29,607 bases of DNA, from positions 1-29,607 of the IMG/VR virus record IMGVR_UViG_3300021963_000479, one strand, 5' to 3'. This document shows positions 21,127 to 27,494 of this stretch, one piece after another. A program made the position numbers and the translations under genes. The notes under the pieces are model-generated. The model ran no database searches. It was not told the DNA's origin and saw nothing but the letters and a program-made list of their open reading frames with translations. Every line of letters starts with the position of its first letter. Position 1 is the stretch's first letter. Source of the stretch: a virus.

Positions 21127-21404
21127 TTATACCCCCCGCCAGACTTTTTGTACTGTAAAGCCAGCATCTGTGCTTTACGCGCAGACCACTGTCCCGGAGC
21201 ACCGCCTTTGCCACCAGCCTTGATGCGGTTGAACAGCGACTTGCGCATGCCCGGTTTGGTGTAGTTGCCAGCTTCATTCACGCGGCTTACCTTGCCGCCT
21301 TCGGCGTACATGTCCACATCCTGCGGATCGTCTTTCCGCTTGATGGTCTTAGCCTTCGGCATCTTGGCGGGGGCAATTGCCCCCATTCCGCGTGAGGGGC
21401 GCAT
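21123..21404 (-). CDS. Basic protein with GGKPGQWSARKAQ-type domain (93 aa)
   Basis: The start overlaps the previous stop (TAATG). After a basic N-terminus and MYAEGGKVSRVNEAG (residues 32-46), the C-terminal half NYTKPGMRKSLFNRIKAGG, KGGAPGQWSARKAQML and YKKSGGGYK matches the first half of a domain I recall as DUF5872, found in phages, bacteria and large DNA viruses of algae. The next gene matches the second half. No function is established for the domain; it is small, basic and rich in Gly/Lys, consistent with nucleic-acid or capsid-interior binding. The family name is from memory. Coupled by GTGA to the next gene. Confidence 0.76.
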   Translation of the reverse strand: MRPSRGMGAIAPAKMPKAKTIKRKDDPQDVDMYAEGGKVSRVNEAGNYTKPGMRKSLFNRIKAGGKGGAPGQWSARKAQMLALQYKKSGGGYK

Positions 21405-22000
21405 TAGCAGTACCCGCCGCCCTTCATGGACACTTTCATGCCCTTGGTCTTGCCGCGCTGGGCAATGCCATCAGCCGCTTTGTGGCCACCAGCCAGACCA
21501 CCAGCCGCCATCTTGATGATCGTGCCTTTGGTTTTGCCACGAGACTCGATGCCACCACCCTTGGCGTACTTGGCCATACCGCCTTTTTTCATCGCGCCCA
21601 TCTCAGCAGCTTCGTGCCGGATCATTGACTTGGGAGCGCCCTTCTTCTTCATGAAGGCCACTTCCTTGCCAACCATCGCCTTGGATTCTTTCATTCCGCC
21701 AGATTTCATACCGAGATTCCCCATTTGTTTGCCCGTAGGCAGCTTTTTGTCAACGCCTTTGTCCATAAGTCCTCCAGCTTTCATACCGGCGAACCGGTTG
21801 AGTTTGTTGAACGGCATATCCATCTTGCCGTGCTTCGTGTCCTGCTTGTTGATCACTGCTCTACCGCCACCAGCCATCTTCTTCAAACCTTCCTTTGACA
21901 TGCGTTCAGCATCGGCTTGCTTGATCCCGCTGCTCTTGGCAAGGGCAGGATTGTGCGCTGCGGCACGGAAGAGCTTCAGCTGTTTGGCGGTCCAAGGCAT
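21404..22000 (-). CDS. Lys/Gly/Met-rich KGG-repeat protein (198 aa)
   Basis: The ATG at 22000 overlaps the upstream stop (TGATG) and starts MPWTAKQLKLFRAAAHNPA, a helical head that is conserved-looking; a start at 22039 would overlap the previous gene needlessly. From residue 41 the protein becomes extremely rich in Lys, Gly and Met. Seven short motifs of the form M/Y-x-x-GG occur (MAGGG, MKAGG, MKSGG, MKKGG, YAKGG, MAAGG, MKGGG), plus two RGKTKG motifs (residues 154-159 and 182-187). A helical segment VAFMKKKGAPKSMIRHEAAEMG lies between. The composition resembles a nucleic-acid-condensing or disordered virion protein. No enzyme motif is present. Function is unknown. Confidence 0.75.
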   Translation of the reverse strand: MPWTAKQLKLFRAAAHNPALAKSSGIKQADAERMSKEGLKKMAGGGRAVINKQDTKHGKMDMPFNKLNRFAGMKAGGLMDKGVDKKLPTGKQMGNLGMKSGGMKESKAMVGKEVAFMKKKGAPKSMIRHEAAEMGAMKKGGMAKYAKGGGIESRGKTKGTIIKMAAGGLAGGHKAADGIAQRGKTKGMKVSMKGGGYC

Positions 22001-22245
22001 CAGACCATCCGACCTTTCGTCTTGCCGCGTTGAGCGCAACCGTCTGCACGAGAGGAAGCTGAACCGCCTTTAGCAAATTTGACCGGCTTTTTGCTGGCTT
22101 CGTATGCTTTGTCTTCCGCTTCCTTGCGCTTCTGTTCCGCCTGTTTATCAGCAATTTCTTTGGGCATAGGAGCAGGGCCAGTCTTGTTCATCTCAGCCCA
22201 TTCCTTGCGGTATTGCGCGGCTTTTGCATCGTACTGATCAGCCAT
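22000..22245 (-). CDS. Small charged protein ending in an RGKTKG motif (81 aa)
   Basis: The N-terminal two thirds form a charged helix (QYDAKAAQYRKEWAEMNK and KQAEQKRKEAEDKAYEASKK). The C-terminal third is KFAKGGSASSRADGCAQRGKTKG, in which FAKGG and ADGCAQRGKTKG recur in the next gene (ADGIAQRGKTKG). No catalytic or membrane feature is seen. It overlaps the next gene as TGATG, so the two are probably made together. I know this kind of KGG/RGKTKG tail from uncultured aquatic phages but no function is assigned; the positive charge makes DNA or RNA binding possible. Confidence 0.72.
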   Translation of the reverse strand: MADQYDAKAAQYRKEWAEMNKTGPAPMPKEIADKQAEQKRKEAEDKAYEASKKPVKFAKGGSASSRADGCAQRGKTKGRMV

Positions 22246-22252
22246 GATTTCC

Positions 22253-22507
22253 TCAGCAGTTCCAAGCCCGGAGGCTTTTGTTGATACGGCTATTCGGATC
22301 GTTCGCCGTCTTCGATGAAGTCAGCTTCTTCTTCATCCCGCTCATACGGGCGCAGAACGACTTCTTCCGTGCCCCGCCTTCCGGTTGCGGACGTTTCAGC
22401 CCCGGCTTGCCCGGGTTGGCTGCGTTGTAGGAGGCTCGTCCTTTGGCGTTCAAACCACCAGCAGGATTTTTGCCTTCTTTGCGTTGCCATGCAGGTGTCT
22501 TAGCCAT
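22253..22507 (-). CDS. Small basic protein, DUF6321-like (84 aa)
   Basis: The start overlaps the glycosyltransferase stop (TAATG). The N-terminus MAKTPAWQRKEGKNPAGGLN followed by AKGRASYNAANPG is a pattern I associate with DUF6321, a small domain seen in tailed phages and some bacteria. The rest is basic with KSFCARMSGMKKKL and a C-terminal SLRAWNC. It is strongly cationic and probably binds nucleic acid or another virion protein, but no function is established. It opens the run of basic Lys/Gly-rich genes. The family name is from memory and needs a profile search. Confidence 0.78.
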   Translation of the reverse strand: MAKTPAWQRKEGKNPAGGLNAKGRASYNAANPGKPGLKRPQPEGGARKKSFCARMSGMKKKLTSSKTANDPNSRINKSLRAWNC

Positions 22508-23262
22508 TACGCAGCATCACTCATAGGTGCGTCAACAGGTTTCAACATCGGGTACAGAATCTCATTCCCGAAGTCGCTCTCATACTCATGGACACCCATG
22601 TGACCCAGCTTGATCGTCGGGTCGATCCAGATGTCAAAGCCTTCCGCACGGGCGCGGTCGCAGAACAGGAAGTCCTCGCCAATGTAGCCATCCGGCGTGG
22701 TCATGAAGTCAAAGTAAGCATGCAGCTTCTTGTTGCTGTTGGTGTCCTTGTGCCGCCACTCAGGGTGGTTGGCACGCAGCTTCTCAAACACCTGACGCTG
22801 AATCATCATGAAGCCGGTGGCGATGCGATGCGCCTTGACCAGACCCCAGCCGTCCATGCTGACCGTGCCTTCTGTGCCATTCACGCCCTCGCCGCCATCG
22901 AGCGACAGGATGTAGACCTTGCCAGCTTTCCGGGCTTGATACGCGCCACCAACGATTGCCTTGCTCTGGTTCCAAGCCATCAGACGGATCACCGAGTCCG
23001 CATCGAACGTCATGTCCGAGTCGATGAACATCAGATGGTCACAGTCTGACTCAAGGAACTCATACGCAATCAGGTTACGAGCGCGGGATACAACAGAGCA
23101 GCCACAGATGCTGCTGACCTGAATGTGAATCCCATGCTCCAAGACCTTCTGTGCAAGCTGCATCAACGACACTGCCATCTTCAGGCCCACTTTGTGGTCA
23201 TAGGCCGGAAGACCAATCATCAACTTCTTGCCAACAAGATCAAACCCTTTTTGGTTTTGCAC
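22507..23262 (-). CDS. GT-A fold glycosyltransferase (GT2-like)
   Basis: The product is 251 aa. It has the order expected for a GT-A nucleotide-sugar transferase: a first strand KKLMIGLPAYD, a region with SVVSRARNLIAYEFLES, the metal-binding DXD motif in HLMFIDSDMTFD (near residue 82), a GGAYQARK loop, an acceptor-side TGFMMIQRQVFEKL, and a C-terminal GYIGEDFLFCDRARAEGFDIW where the ED pair fits the catalytic acid position. The final IKLGHMG resembles the conserved His of these enzymes. It probably transfers a sugar from a nucleotide donor to a virion protein, DNA base or host surface polysaccharide; the substrate cannot be read from sequence. Its position within structural genes favours virion glycosylation, an inference. 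No membrane segment is present. Confidence 0.85.
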   Translation of the reverse strand: MQNQKGFDLVGKKLMIGLPAYDHKVGLKMAVSLMQLAQKVLEHGIHIQVSSICGCSVVSRARNLIAYEFLESDCDHLMFIDSDMTFDADSVIRLMAWNQSKAIVGGAYQARKAGKVYILSLDGGEGVNGTEGTVSMDGWGLVKAHRIATGFMMIQRQVFEKLRANHPEWRHKDTNSNKKLHAYFDFMTTPDGYIGEDFLFCDRARAEGFDIWIDPTIKLGHMGVHEYESDFGNEILYPMLKPVDAPMSDAA

Positions 23263-23265
23263 AAA

Positions 23266-23793
23266 TCACCCGTAGAAAATGGTCACGCCAGTTTGGTTGG
23301 AAAGCTGCCCGTAGATACCGTTGAGGCAAAGCAGACCCTCACCCGGAATCAGCATGCTTTGGTTCTGCGGAACACCAGAACTGGTCAGCGCAGCTGTATC
23401 CACCGACATCAACCAACGTCCGCCAGCATTGGAGAACGTGCAAGCAGTAGCACTTGCAATAGTCCTGCTGTTGACATCCGTGATGGTGAAGGTGCTGGAG
23501 TCAGTGACGGTAACCGTGTAGTTGCCATTGGTTGCAGACACGCCAGTAGCGGTGGCAAACGTGATACCAATACGATCACCCGTCTGCAAGCCGTGTGCGG
23601 CGCTCACAACCGTCACCGTGTTACCAGACTGCGTATAGCCAGTAGCTGCTGCCGTGGGCGCAGCAGTCACATCCCACATGTTGATCGTGCCAGCCGTCGA
23701 GGACGACGTGTACATGATCCCCTTGAGGCGGGAGCGGTAGTTGATAAAGAACCCGGAACTGTTTAGGTGTCCCGAATAGACATCATATTGCAT
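23266..23793 (-). CDS. Virion structural protein with a phage 'HGL..GD' beta module (175 aa)
   Basis: The ATG at 23793 is preceded by AAGGAG at 7 nt; a TTG two codons upstream is unlikely. Residues 1-45 are conserved-looking (YDVYSGHLNSSGFFINYR, then a strand with INMWDVTAAP). Residues ~58-107 form a recurrent phage module: VVSAAHGLQTGDRIGITF, then GNYTVTVTDSSTFTI. It resembles the domain often labelled 'E1 FCCH-like' in phage tail proteins, and a divergent copy sits in the 788-aa tail protein (residues ~116-165). The C-terminal end GVPQNQSMLIPGEGLLCLNGI and GVTIFYG suggests a compact beta domain. It is likely a structural protein of head or neck; the exact role is unknown. Three bases separate it from the glycosyltransferase gene. 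Confidence 0.72.
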   Translation of the reverse strand: MQYDVYSGHLNSSGFFINYRSRLKGIMYTSSSTAGTINMWDVTAAPTAAATGYTQSGNTVTVVSAAHGLQTGDRIGITFATATGVSATNGNYTVTVTDSSTFTITDVNSRTIASATACTFSNAGGRWLMSVDTAALTSSGVPQNQSMLIPGEGLLCLNGIYGQLSNQTGVTIFYG

Positions 23794-23819
23794 GGTCAAT
23801 CTCCTTGGAGTTCAGTGAA

Positions 23820-23835
23820 GGGGGCCGAAGCCCCC
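23820..23835 (-). other. Stable GC hairpin with UUCG tetraloop
   Basis: In the 54-nt gap between the 170-aa and 175-aa structural genes, the transcript strand reads GGGGGC-TTCG-GCCCCC. This is a perfect 6-bp stem closed by the extra-stable cUUCGg tetraloop. The sequence after it (TTCACTGAAC) is not U-rich, so it is not a canonical intrinsic terminator. It could stabilise a 3' mRNA end, mark an RNase processing site, or act as a weak attenuator. Confidence 0.75.
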
Positions 23836-23847
23836 CAAGAAGATTGA

Positions 23848-24360
23848 TCAGCTGTACGGCGTAGCGACGGAACCCGAACCGACAAACGAACCCTGCACCG
23901 ACCACTTGTTCGCGGCAAACGGCGACAGCACCAGACGGCTACCAGCAGCAGCGCCACCAGTGGTGGTTGCGTTCAGCGTGATGATGGTGCTGGCGGTCGA
24001 GTTGAACGACGCGGTGGTCGTACCGGCAACGGAAATTTGGCCGACATACGCATCACTGCCAGAGCAGGTAATGGTTTGTCCCGTAGCTCCCGAAGAAGCG
24101 GCGGTAAAGATAAAGGTGAACGTCACACCAAGGTTGTTCAGGGTGTTGGGGTCAGAACCCGGGCCAGCCGAAGTCGGATCAGCCGAAGCATTGATCGTCG
24201 GGAGCGTGATTGCGCAGGTCGCCGGAACCAACAGGATGTGGCCAGCGTGTTGCGCAACAGTGAGGGTGGCGGTAGCGCCAAGGGTAATGAAGTTACCCGG
24301 GCCTTGCGTGTAGAAGCCGTTTAACGACCGTACCGGGCCGTCAAATGTGGAAATAGCCAT
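23848..24360 (-). CDS. Beta-rich virion structural protein (170 aa)
   Basis: I chose the ATG at 24360 (MAISTFDGPVRSLNGFY) because AAGGA precedes it at good spacing; an upstream in-frame start at 24384 would add eight unlikely residues. The protein is rich in Thr, Ala, Gly and Ser with alternating hydrophobic residues, typical of a beta-sandwich virion protein. One stretch (ATLTVAQHAGHILLVPATCAITLP) resembles the 'lipocalin-like' core seen in small phage head or neck proteins with a central Gly/Thr sheet and an FIFTAASSGATGQTITC strand. There is no enzymatic motif. It is the first gene after the capsid terminator, followed by a stable hairpin, so its expression may be set separately from the capsid. 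Function is unknown; capsid decoration or head fibre are possible. Confidence 0.7.
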   Translation of the reverse strand: MAISTFDGPVRSLNGFYTQGPGNFITLGATATLTVAQHAGHILLVPATCAITLPTINASADPTSAGPGSDPNTLNNLGVTFTFIFTAASSGATGQTITCSGSDAYVGQISVAGTTTASFNSTASTIITLNATTTGGAAAGSRLVLSPFAANKWSVQGSFVGSGSVATPYS

Positions 24361-24460
24361 TTGATATTCCTTGTGTAGTAGCACATCCCCGTACCGTCTC
24401 TACTAAGTCTGCTGGGGCAGTCTGTACGGGTGAAAAATCCCAGATAGGTGGAGCATACAC
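24361..24460 (-). promoter_or_regulatory. Leader of the first gene after the capsid terminator; inverted repeat
   Basis: This is the longest non-coding stretch in the window. It lies between the terminator and the next start. The transcript strand can form a 7-bp stem CCCGTAC/GTACGGG (24388-24394 with 24424-24430) enclosing a smaller CTGC/GCAG hairpin. A good ribosome site AAGGA lies 8 nt before the ATG at 24360. No strong sigma-70 promoter is visible; TTGTTT and TATCTG with 17-nt spacing (about 24440-24470) match the consensus only weakly. A phage-specific promoter or controlled read-through is expected here, but the sequence does not decide it. Confidence 0.4.
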
Positions 24461-24497
24461 CAAAAACAAAAAACGGGGGGTTTTTACGCCCCCCGTT
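24461..24497 (-). terminator. Intrinsic terminator after the capsid gene
   Basis: On the minus strand, five bases after the capsid stop, a perfect 9-bp stem AACGGGGGG / CCCCCCGTT (24489-24497 with 24472-24480) encloses an 8-nt loop (CGTAAAAA). It is followed by the U-rich run TTTTGTTTTT. This is a textbook Rho-independent terminator and it points in the direction of transcription. It is the only one I find in the window, so it divides the head genes from the rest of the late region or attenuates read-through. Confidence 0.93.
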
Positions 24498-24501
24498 CGT
24501 G

Positions 24502-25410
24502 TTACGCGCCTTGGGAACCCCAAGCGCCCAACGGATCAGACCAGCCGAAGCTGTAACGCTCGCGGCTCTTGTAACGGACGTTACCGGTGTCGAAGTCGCC
24601 GTCCATGCTGTTAGACAGCGGTGTGCGGACAAAATGCTTCAGACCATTCGGAACGTCGGTCATCAGGAAGTAGCCATTGCTGTCAGTCAGGAAGTGATTG
24701 ACGCTGTAGCCTTCCGGGATCGAGCCGTTGTTCTTCAGAGCGTTGATGTCGTTGTTGGTGGTGCTAACACGCAGCTCGGTTTCGAGCAGACGGGTCGCAA
24801 CGAACATCAGGTTCGGCGGAACAATCAGCTTACGCGGCTTGGCAGCGATCAGCAGGCCACGTTCGTCGGTCCAAGCAGCGATCTGAATAACGGCGGCTTC
24901 CAGAGAAGTCTCGTTCAGGTCAGCCATAGTCGACTGGGTGTTGCTGTTAGTGCCGCCAGACACCAGCGGGTGAGCGGTCGAGAACAGAACTTGACCATCG
25001 CCACCGGTGTATCCGGAGGTGAAGCCGTTGTTCAGCACTGCGGCTGCTTTGACCTGCTTGGTGTAAGCCATAGCACGGGCCAGACCCTTGGTATAACGAG
25101 CCGACAGGCTGTCATACAGGTTATCTTCAATCGCCTCTTCGGTGATCGAGAAACCAAGGGCAATGGTTTCGTGCTGGTAACGGGCGGTCCAAGCTTCTTG
25201 CGCATTGTCATAAGCAATGGCATTGCCTTCCGCCTTAACCGGCGCTGCAGAGAAACCGGACAGCTTGGTTTCTTCTTCAAACGAACGCTCGGAAGTCTCG
25301 GTTTCGTAGATTTCCTTGTGCTCTTCGCCGTAACGTGCGTACTCCAGACCGAACAAGGCGTTCAGGCCGGGGAGCAGCTCTTTCAGTAGTTGTGCGCGTG
25401 AAATAGCCAT
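24502..25410 (-). CDS. Major capsid protein (HK97-fold type)
   Basis: The product is 302 aa from an ATG with GGAG in the 10-nt gap. The N-terminal helix region (LLKELLPGLNALFGLEYARY) is followed by an acidic extended segment resembling an E-loop region, a helical domain with TARYQHETIALGFSITEEAIED, and the signature GDGQVLFSTAHPLVSGG. The 'LFS..HP' motif is characteristic of Mu gpT-like and related major capsid proteins, which I use as the main evidence. Later segments KLIVPPNLMFVATRLL and ELRVSTTNNDINALK fit the P/A-domain beta sheets of this family. The protein forms the icosahedral shell. The gene lies after scaffold and decoration genes and is followed at once by a strong terminator, as expected for the most abundant product. 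Confidence 0.9.
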   Translation of the reverse strand: MAISRAQLLKELLPGLNALFGLEYARYGEEHKEIYETETSERSFEEETKLSGFSAAPVKAEGNAIAYDNAQEAWTARYQHETIALGFSITEEAIEDNLYDSLSARYTKGLARAMAYTKQVKAAAVLNNGFTSGYTGGDGQVLFSTAHPLVSGGTNSNTQSTMADLNETSLEAAVIQIAAWTDERGLLIAAKPRKLIVPPNLMFVATRLLETELRVSTTNNDINALKNNGSIPEGYSVNHFLTDSNGYFLMTDVPNGLKHFVRTPLSNSMDGDFDTGNVRYKSRERYSFGWSDPLGAWGSQGA

Positions 25411-25420
25411 GTGTTACTCC

Positions 25421-26044
25421 TTAGATGCCCGTAGCACCGCGATAGATATGAACACCCTGAGTCCAAGTCACGAGGACTTCGACAAAGGAACCAGCGGCAG
25501 GTGCAGTGTCCGGCACAACATCGACCACTTTGAACGTGTAGGTGCTGGTCGTGCCAGCCGAGTTCAGAATAGCTTGTTGCGAATCACCGGTGATGGTGCT
25601 GCCCACGTTGTTCACCAGTTGAGCGTTGCCGCCAACCAAGTTCGCACGGGTAGCTTGCGCCACAACGGTAGTGCCAGAAACAATTGCACACTTCATCACC
25701 AGATCAGGATCGTCAGCAACATACGCTTGGATCGAGTTCACGCCGTCGGGCGTGCCGGTGGTGCTTGCCGGGTAGTACTGCGCATAAATGCGCTGACCGG
25801 CGGAGTTGATGTACGAGCAGCCCATGAAAACGCCAGCCACTTGAACCGTGGTAGTGGTGTTAACGGTAGTGCCGCCACCAACGACGCAGCCCGATGCGGA
25901 CATCAGGACAACGTCACCAAAGAAAATTGCAGTGCCCCAGCCGCTTTCGATGGGAATCTGACGGGTTGAGCCAGCAAAAACTTGGCCACCCAGCAGGTTC
26001 ACCGGCTTAAAGCCGTAGGGCTTATCAACAGTCGGATATGCCAT
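25421..26044 (-). CDS. Capsid-associated structural protein, putative decoration protein
   Basis: The product is 207 aa and starts MAYPTVDKPYGFKPVNLLGG. The N-terminal pattern 'YGF+PV..L.G' followed by a beta-rich, Thr/Val/Gly-rich body is one I associate with a common structural protein encoded just before or after the capsid gene in aquatic phages, often proposed to be a capsid cement or decoration protein. No enzymatic motif is visible. Two cysteines lie near GCVVGGG and GCSYIN. It sits 10 nt upstream of the capsid gene, which has its own AAGGAG-type ribosome site in the gap, so both are probably made in large amounts. Decoration function is an inference; a fibre or neck role is possible but less likely at this position. 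Confidence 0.7.
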   Translation of the reverse strand: MAYPTVDKPYGFKPVNLLGGQVFAGSTRQIPIESGWGTAIFFGDVVLMSASGCVVGGGTTVNTTTTVQVAGVFMGCSYINSAGQRIYAQYYPASTTGTPDGVNSIQAYVADDPDLVMKCAIVSGTTVVAQATRANLVGGNAQLVNNVGSTITGDSQQAILNSAGTTSTYTFKVVDVVPDTAPAAGSFVEVLVTWTQGVHIYRGATGI

Positions 26045-26061
26045 GTGAAACTCCTAAAGGA

Positions 26062-26520
26062 TTATGTGGTTCCGCGCCCAAATGACACTTTGGAACTACG
26101 CTCCTTGAAGAGCGGCATCCGCGAGTCACTTTGACGCATCAATGTGTTGTCCACAGCCTCGGCTTGAGCTTGAGTTTGGGCCGCGTAATACGCATTCCGT
26201 TCCTCAACCGCTTCAATCGGTGCTTTGCACAACAGCAAGCCTCCAACTTCAATGTTGCCCTTGAACCGGCTCGTTGACGCTGGATCGTTATACATTTCCA
26301 TCTCCGGGTGGTCTTCTGCTTTCACAGGAACCCACATCTCCCGAAGCTTTGCCGACACGTTCATCGGGTCAGCCTGACCGGTAATACTCGTGCGAATCCA
26401 CCGAAACTTCCAACCCTTAGATGGTGCAGGATCAGGAAGCAAACTTGATGGTGCCCACGGTTTTTTGCGCTGTGTAGTCTCTCGACTTTCGAGTTCACGA
26501 GCGAGTCTGTTCTCAGCCAT
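26062..26520 (-). CDS. Conserved head-module protein of unknown function (152 aa)
   Basis: The start ATG overlaps the scaffold stop (TAATG). The product has a charged N-terminal helix (ENRLARELESRETTQ), a central stretch with WKFRWIRTSITG and MWVPVKAEDHPEMEMY, then a hydrophobic strand GNIEVGGLLLCKAP, and a Gln/Ala-rich helix ending in a basic tail with FKERSSKVSFGRG. I recall similar proteins between scaffold and capsid genes in uncultured aquatic phages, without an assigned function. There is no membrane segment. The tight coupling to scaffold suggests a head-assembly partner or minor capsid component; that is inference from order only. Confidence 0.72.
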   Translation of the reverse strand: MAENRLARELESRETTQRKKPWAPSSLLPDPAPSKGWKFRWIRTSITGQADPMNVSAKLREMWVPVKAEDHPEMEMYNDPASTSRFKGNIEVGGLLLCKAPIEAVEERNAYYAAQTQAQAEAVDNTLMRQSDSRMPLFKERSSKVSFGRGTT

Positions 26521-27485
26521 TATGCGTTCCCCTGTGCAAGTTGTTTAGCGTACAAATCCAAAGGTACTCCGAGCTTTTTTGCAATAGCTACTTGCGTCCT
26601 AGTCAAAGTGATTTTCTTTGGTCCGTTAGAACGACTTGCTGGAGCGACGACTGTAGCAGCCTTACGCACTTCTGTTGGCTGAGTGGTAGGTTCCTCTTTC
26701 TCGTTGAAGAAGTCAGGAAACCGTTTACGCATGCGTGCATCTATGTGCGCGAAGTACTCGTCACTGCGCGGGTCTATACCCGATTGGACCAACTGCTTAT
26801 GTGCGATCAGCGCGACGGCGGTCATCTCGTCATTAGGCCCAAACCACTGATTACGTTGCTGCCAACGCAGCGTTTTCTCATCAGGGCGGCTTTGTTGCTG
26901 TTCGATCTGTGTCGTTTCTACACCTTCTACGTCATCTTGTAAAGGGGTAGGACGAAAATTATTTGCCTTCTCCAGCTTCATCTGGGCTTGCATGAGTTTG
27001 GTTTGGGCTTCCAACAAGGCATCCGCGTCAAACGACTCGTGCGCCTCCTTGAACTGCTTCTTGGCCATTTCATACTCAGCCTCTGCCGCCGTCTTCATGG
27101 AACCGGCATACGCCTGCTCCCCGGTGGAGACGTACTGCTTCAACCGCTTGTTTTCCTCAACAAGTCGCTGAGCGACACGTTTCATCTCCTCCTGTTCGCG
27201 CTGCAGTGCTTCTTTGGCTCGCCGTTCATCATGGCGAGCATGGCTTAACTCCTTAATACGTTTCTGAACGGAGGCACTGTACGTGGCCAGCTCCTCGTCC
27301 TTAAGGTCTTCAGGCTCTTTCTCTAAGGGCTTGCGGCCCCGGTCTTGTTCCGGAGTGTCGTCTGCGATCTCAATATCTACGTCGCCTTCGACTGAAACCT
27401 CGATGTCCGGAGCGTCCGAAGCGTTTTCAGCGCTCGGGGCATCCTGCTCATCCGGAAACTTGTACTCTCCATTACTTGTTGCCAT
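26520..27485 (-). CDS. Capsid scaffolding protein
   Basis: The product is 321 aa. An acidic N-terminal region (residues ~8-75, rich in D/E) is followed by a long charged helical region (~75-175: KRIKELSHARHDERRAKE, then EEMKRVAQRLVEENKRL) with clear coiled-coil character, a Gln-rich linker, and a basic C-terminal helix (KKITLTRTQVAIAKKLG). Acidic body, coiled coil and a small basic C-terminal capsid-binding helix is the usual plan of phage scaffolding proteins, which direct procapsid assembly and then leave or are cleaved. It lies between the portal and capsid genes, as in P22. The stop overlaps the next start as TAATG. Function is inferred from composition and position, not from a conserved motif. 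Confidence 0.8.
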   Translation of the reverse strand: MATSNGEYKFPDEQDAPSAENASDAPDIEVSVEGDVDIEIADDTPEQDRGRKPLEKEPEDLKDEELATYSASVQKRIKELSHARHDERRAKEALQREQEEMKRVAQRLVEENKRLKQYVSTGEQAYAGSMKTAAEAEYEMAKKQFKEAHESFDADALLEAQTKLMQAQMKLEKANNFRPTPLQDDVEGVETTQIEQQQSRPDEKTLRWQQRNQWFGPNDEMTAVALIAHKQLVQSGIDPRSDEYFAHIDARMRKRFPDFFNEKEEPTTQPTEVRKAATVVAPASRSNGPKKITLTRTQVAIAKKLGVPLDLYAKQLAQGNA

Positions 27486-27494
27486 AAGTCCTCC

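Noticed and set aside
22507-23262. The glycosyltransferase as a host-derived metabolic gene with a known substrate
   Set aside because: The DXD and ED motifs support a GT-A enzyme, but nothing in the window identifies the sugar or acceptor, so no specific pathway is claimed.
24388-24430. The CCCGTAC/GTACGGG inverted repeat as a second terminator or an operator
   Set aside because: The loop is 29 nt long and no U-tract follows, so termination is unlikely; no repressor or second copy of the site is seen, so an operator call has no support. It is kept only as a leader feature.
24448-25389. A 313-codon plus-strand open frame opposite the capsid gene
   Set aside because: It lies almost entirely antisense to the major capsid gene and its product has no recognisable domain; long antisense frames are common opposite strongly biased codon use. 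No ribosome site or promoter supports it.
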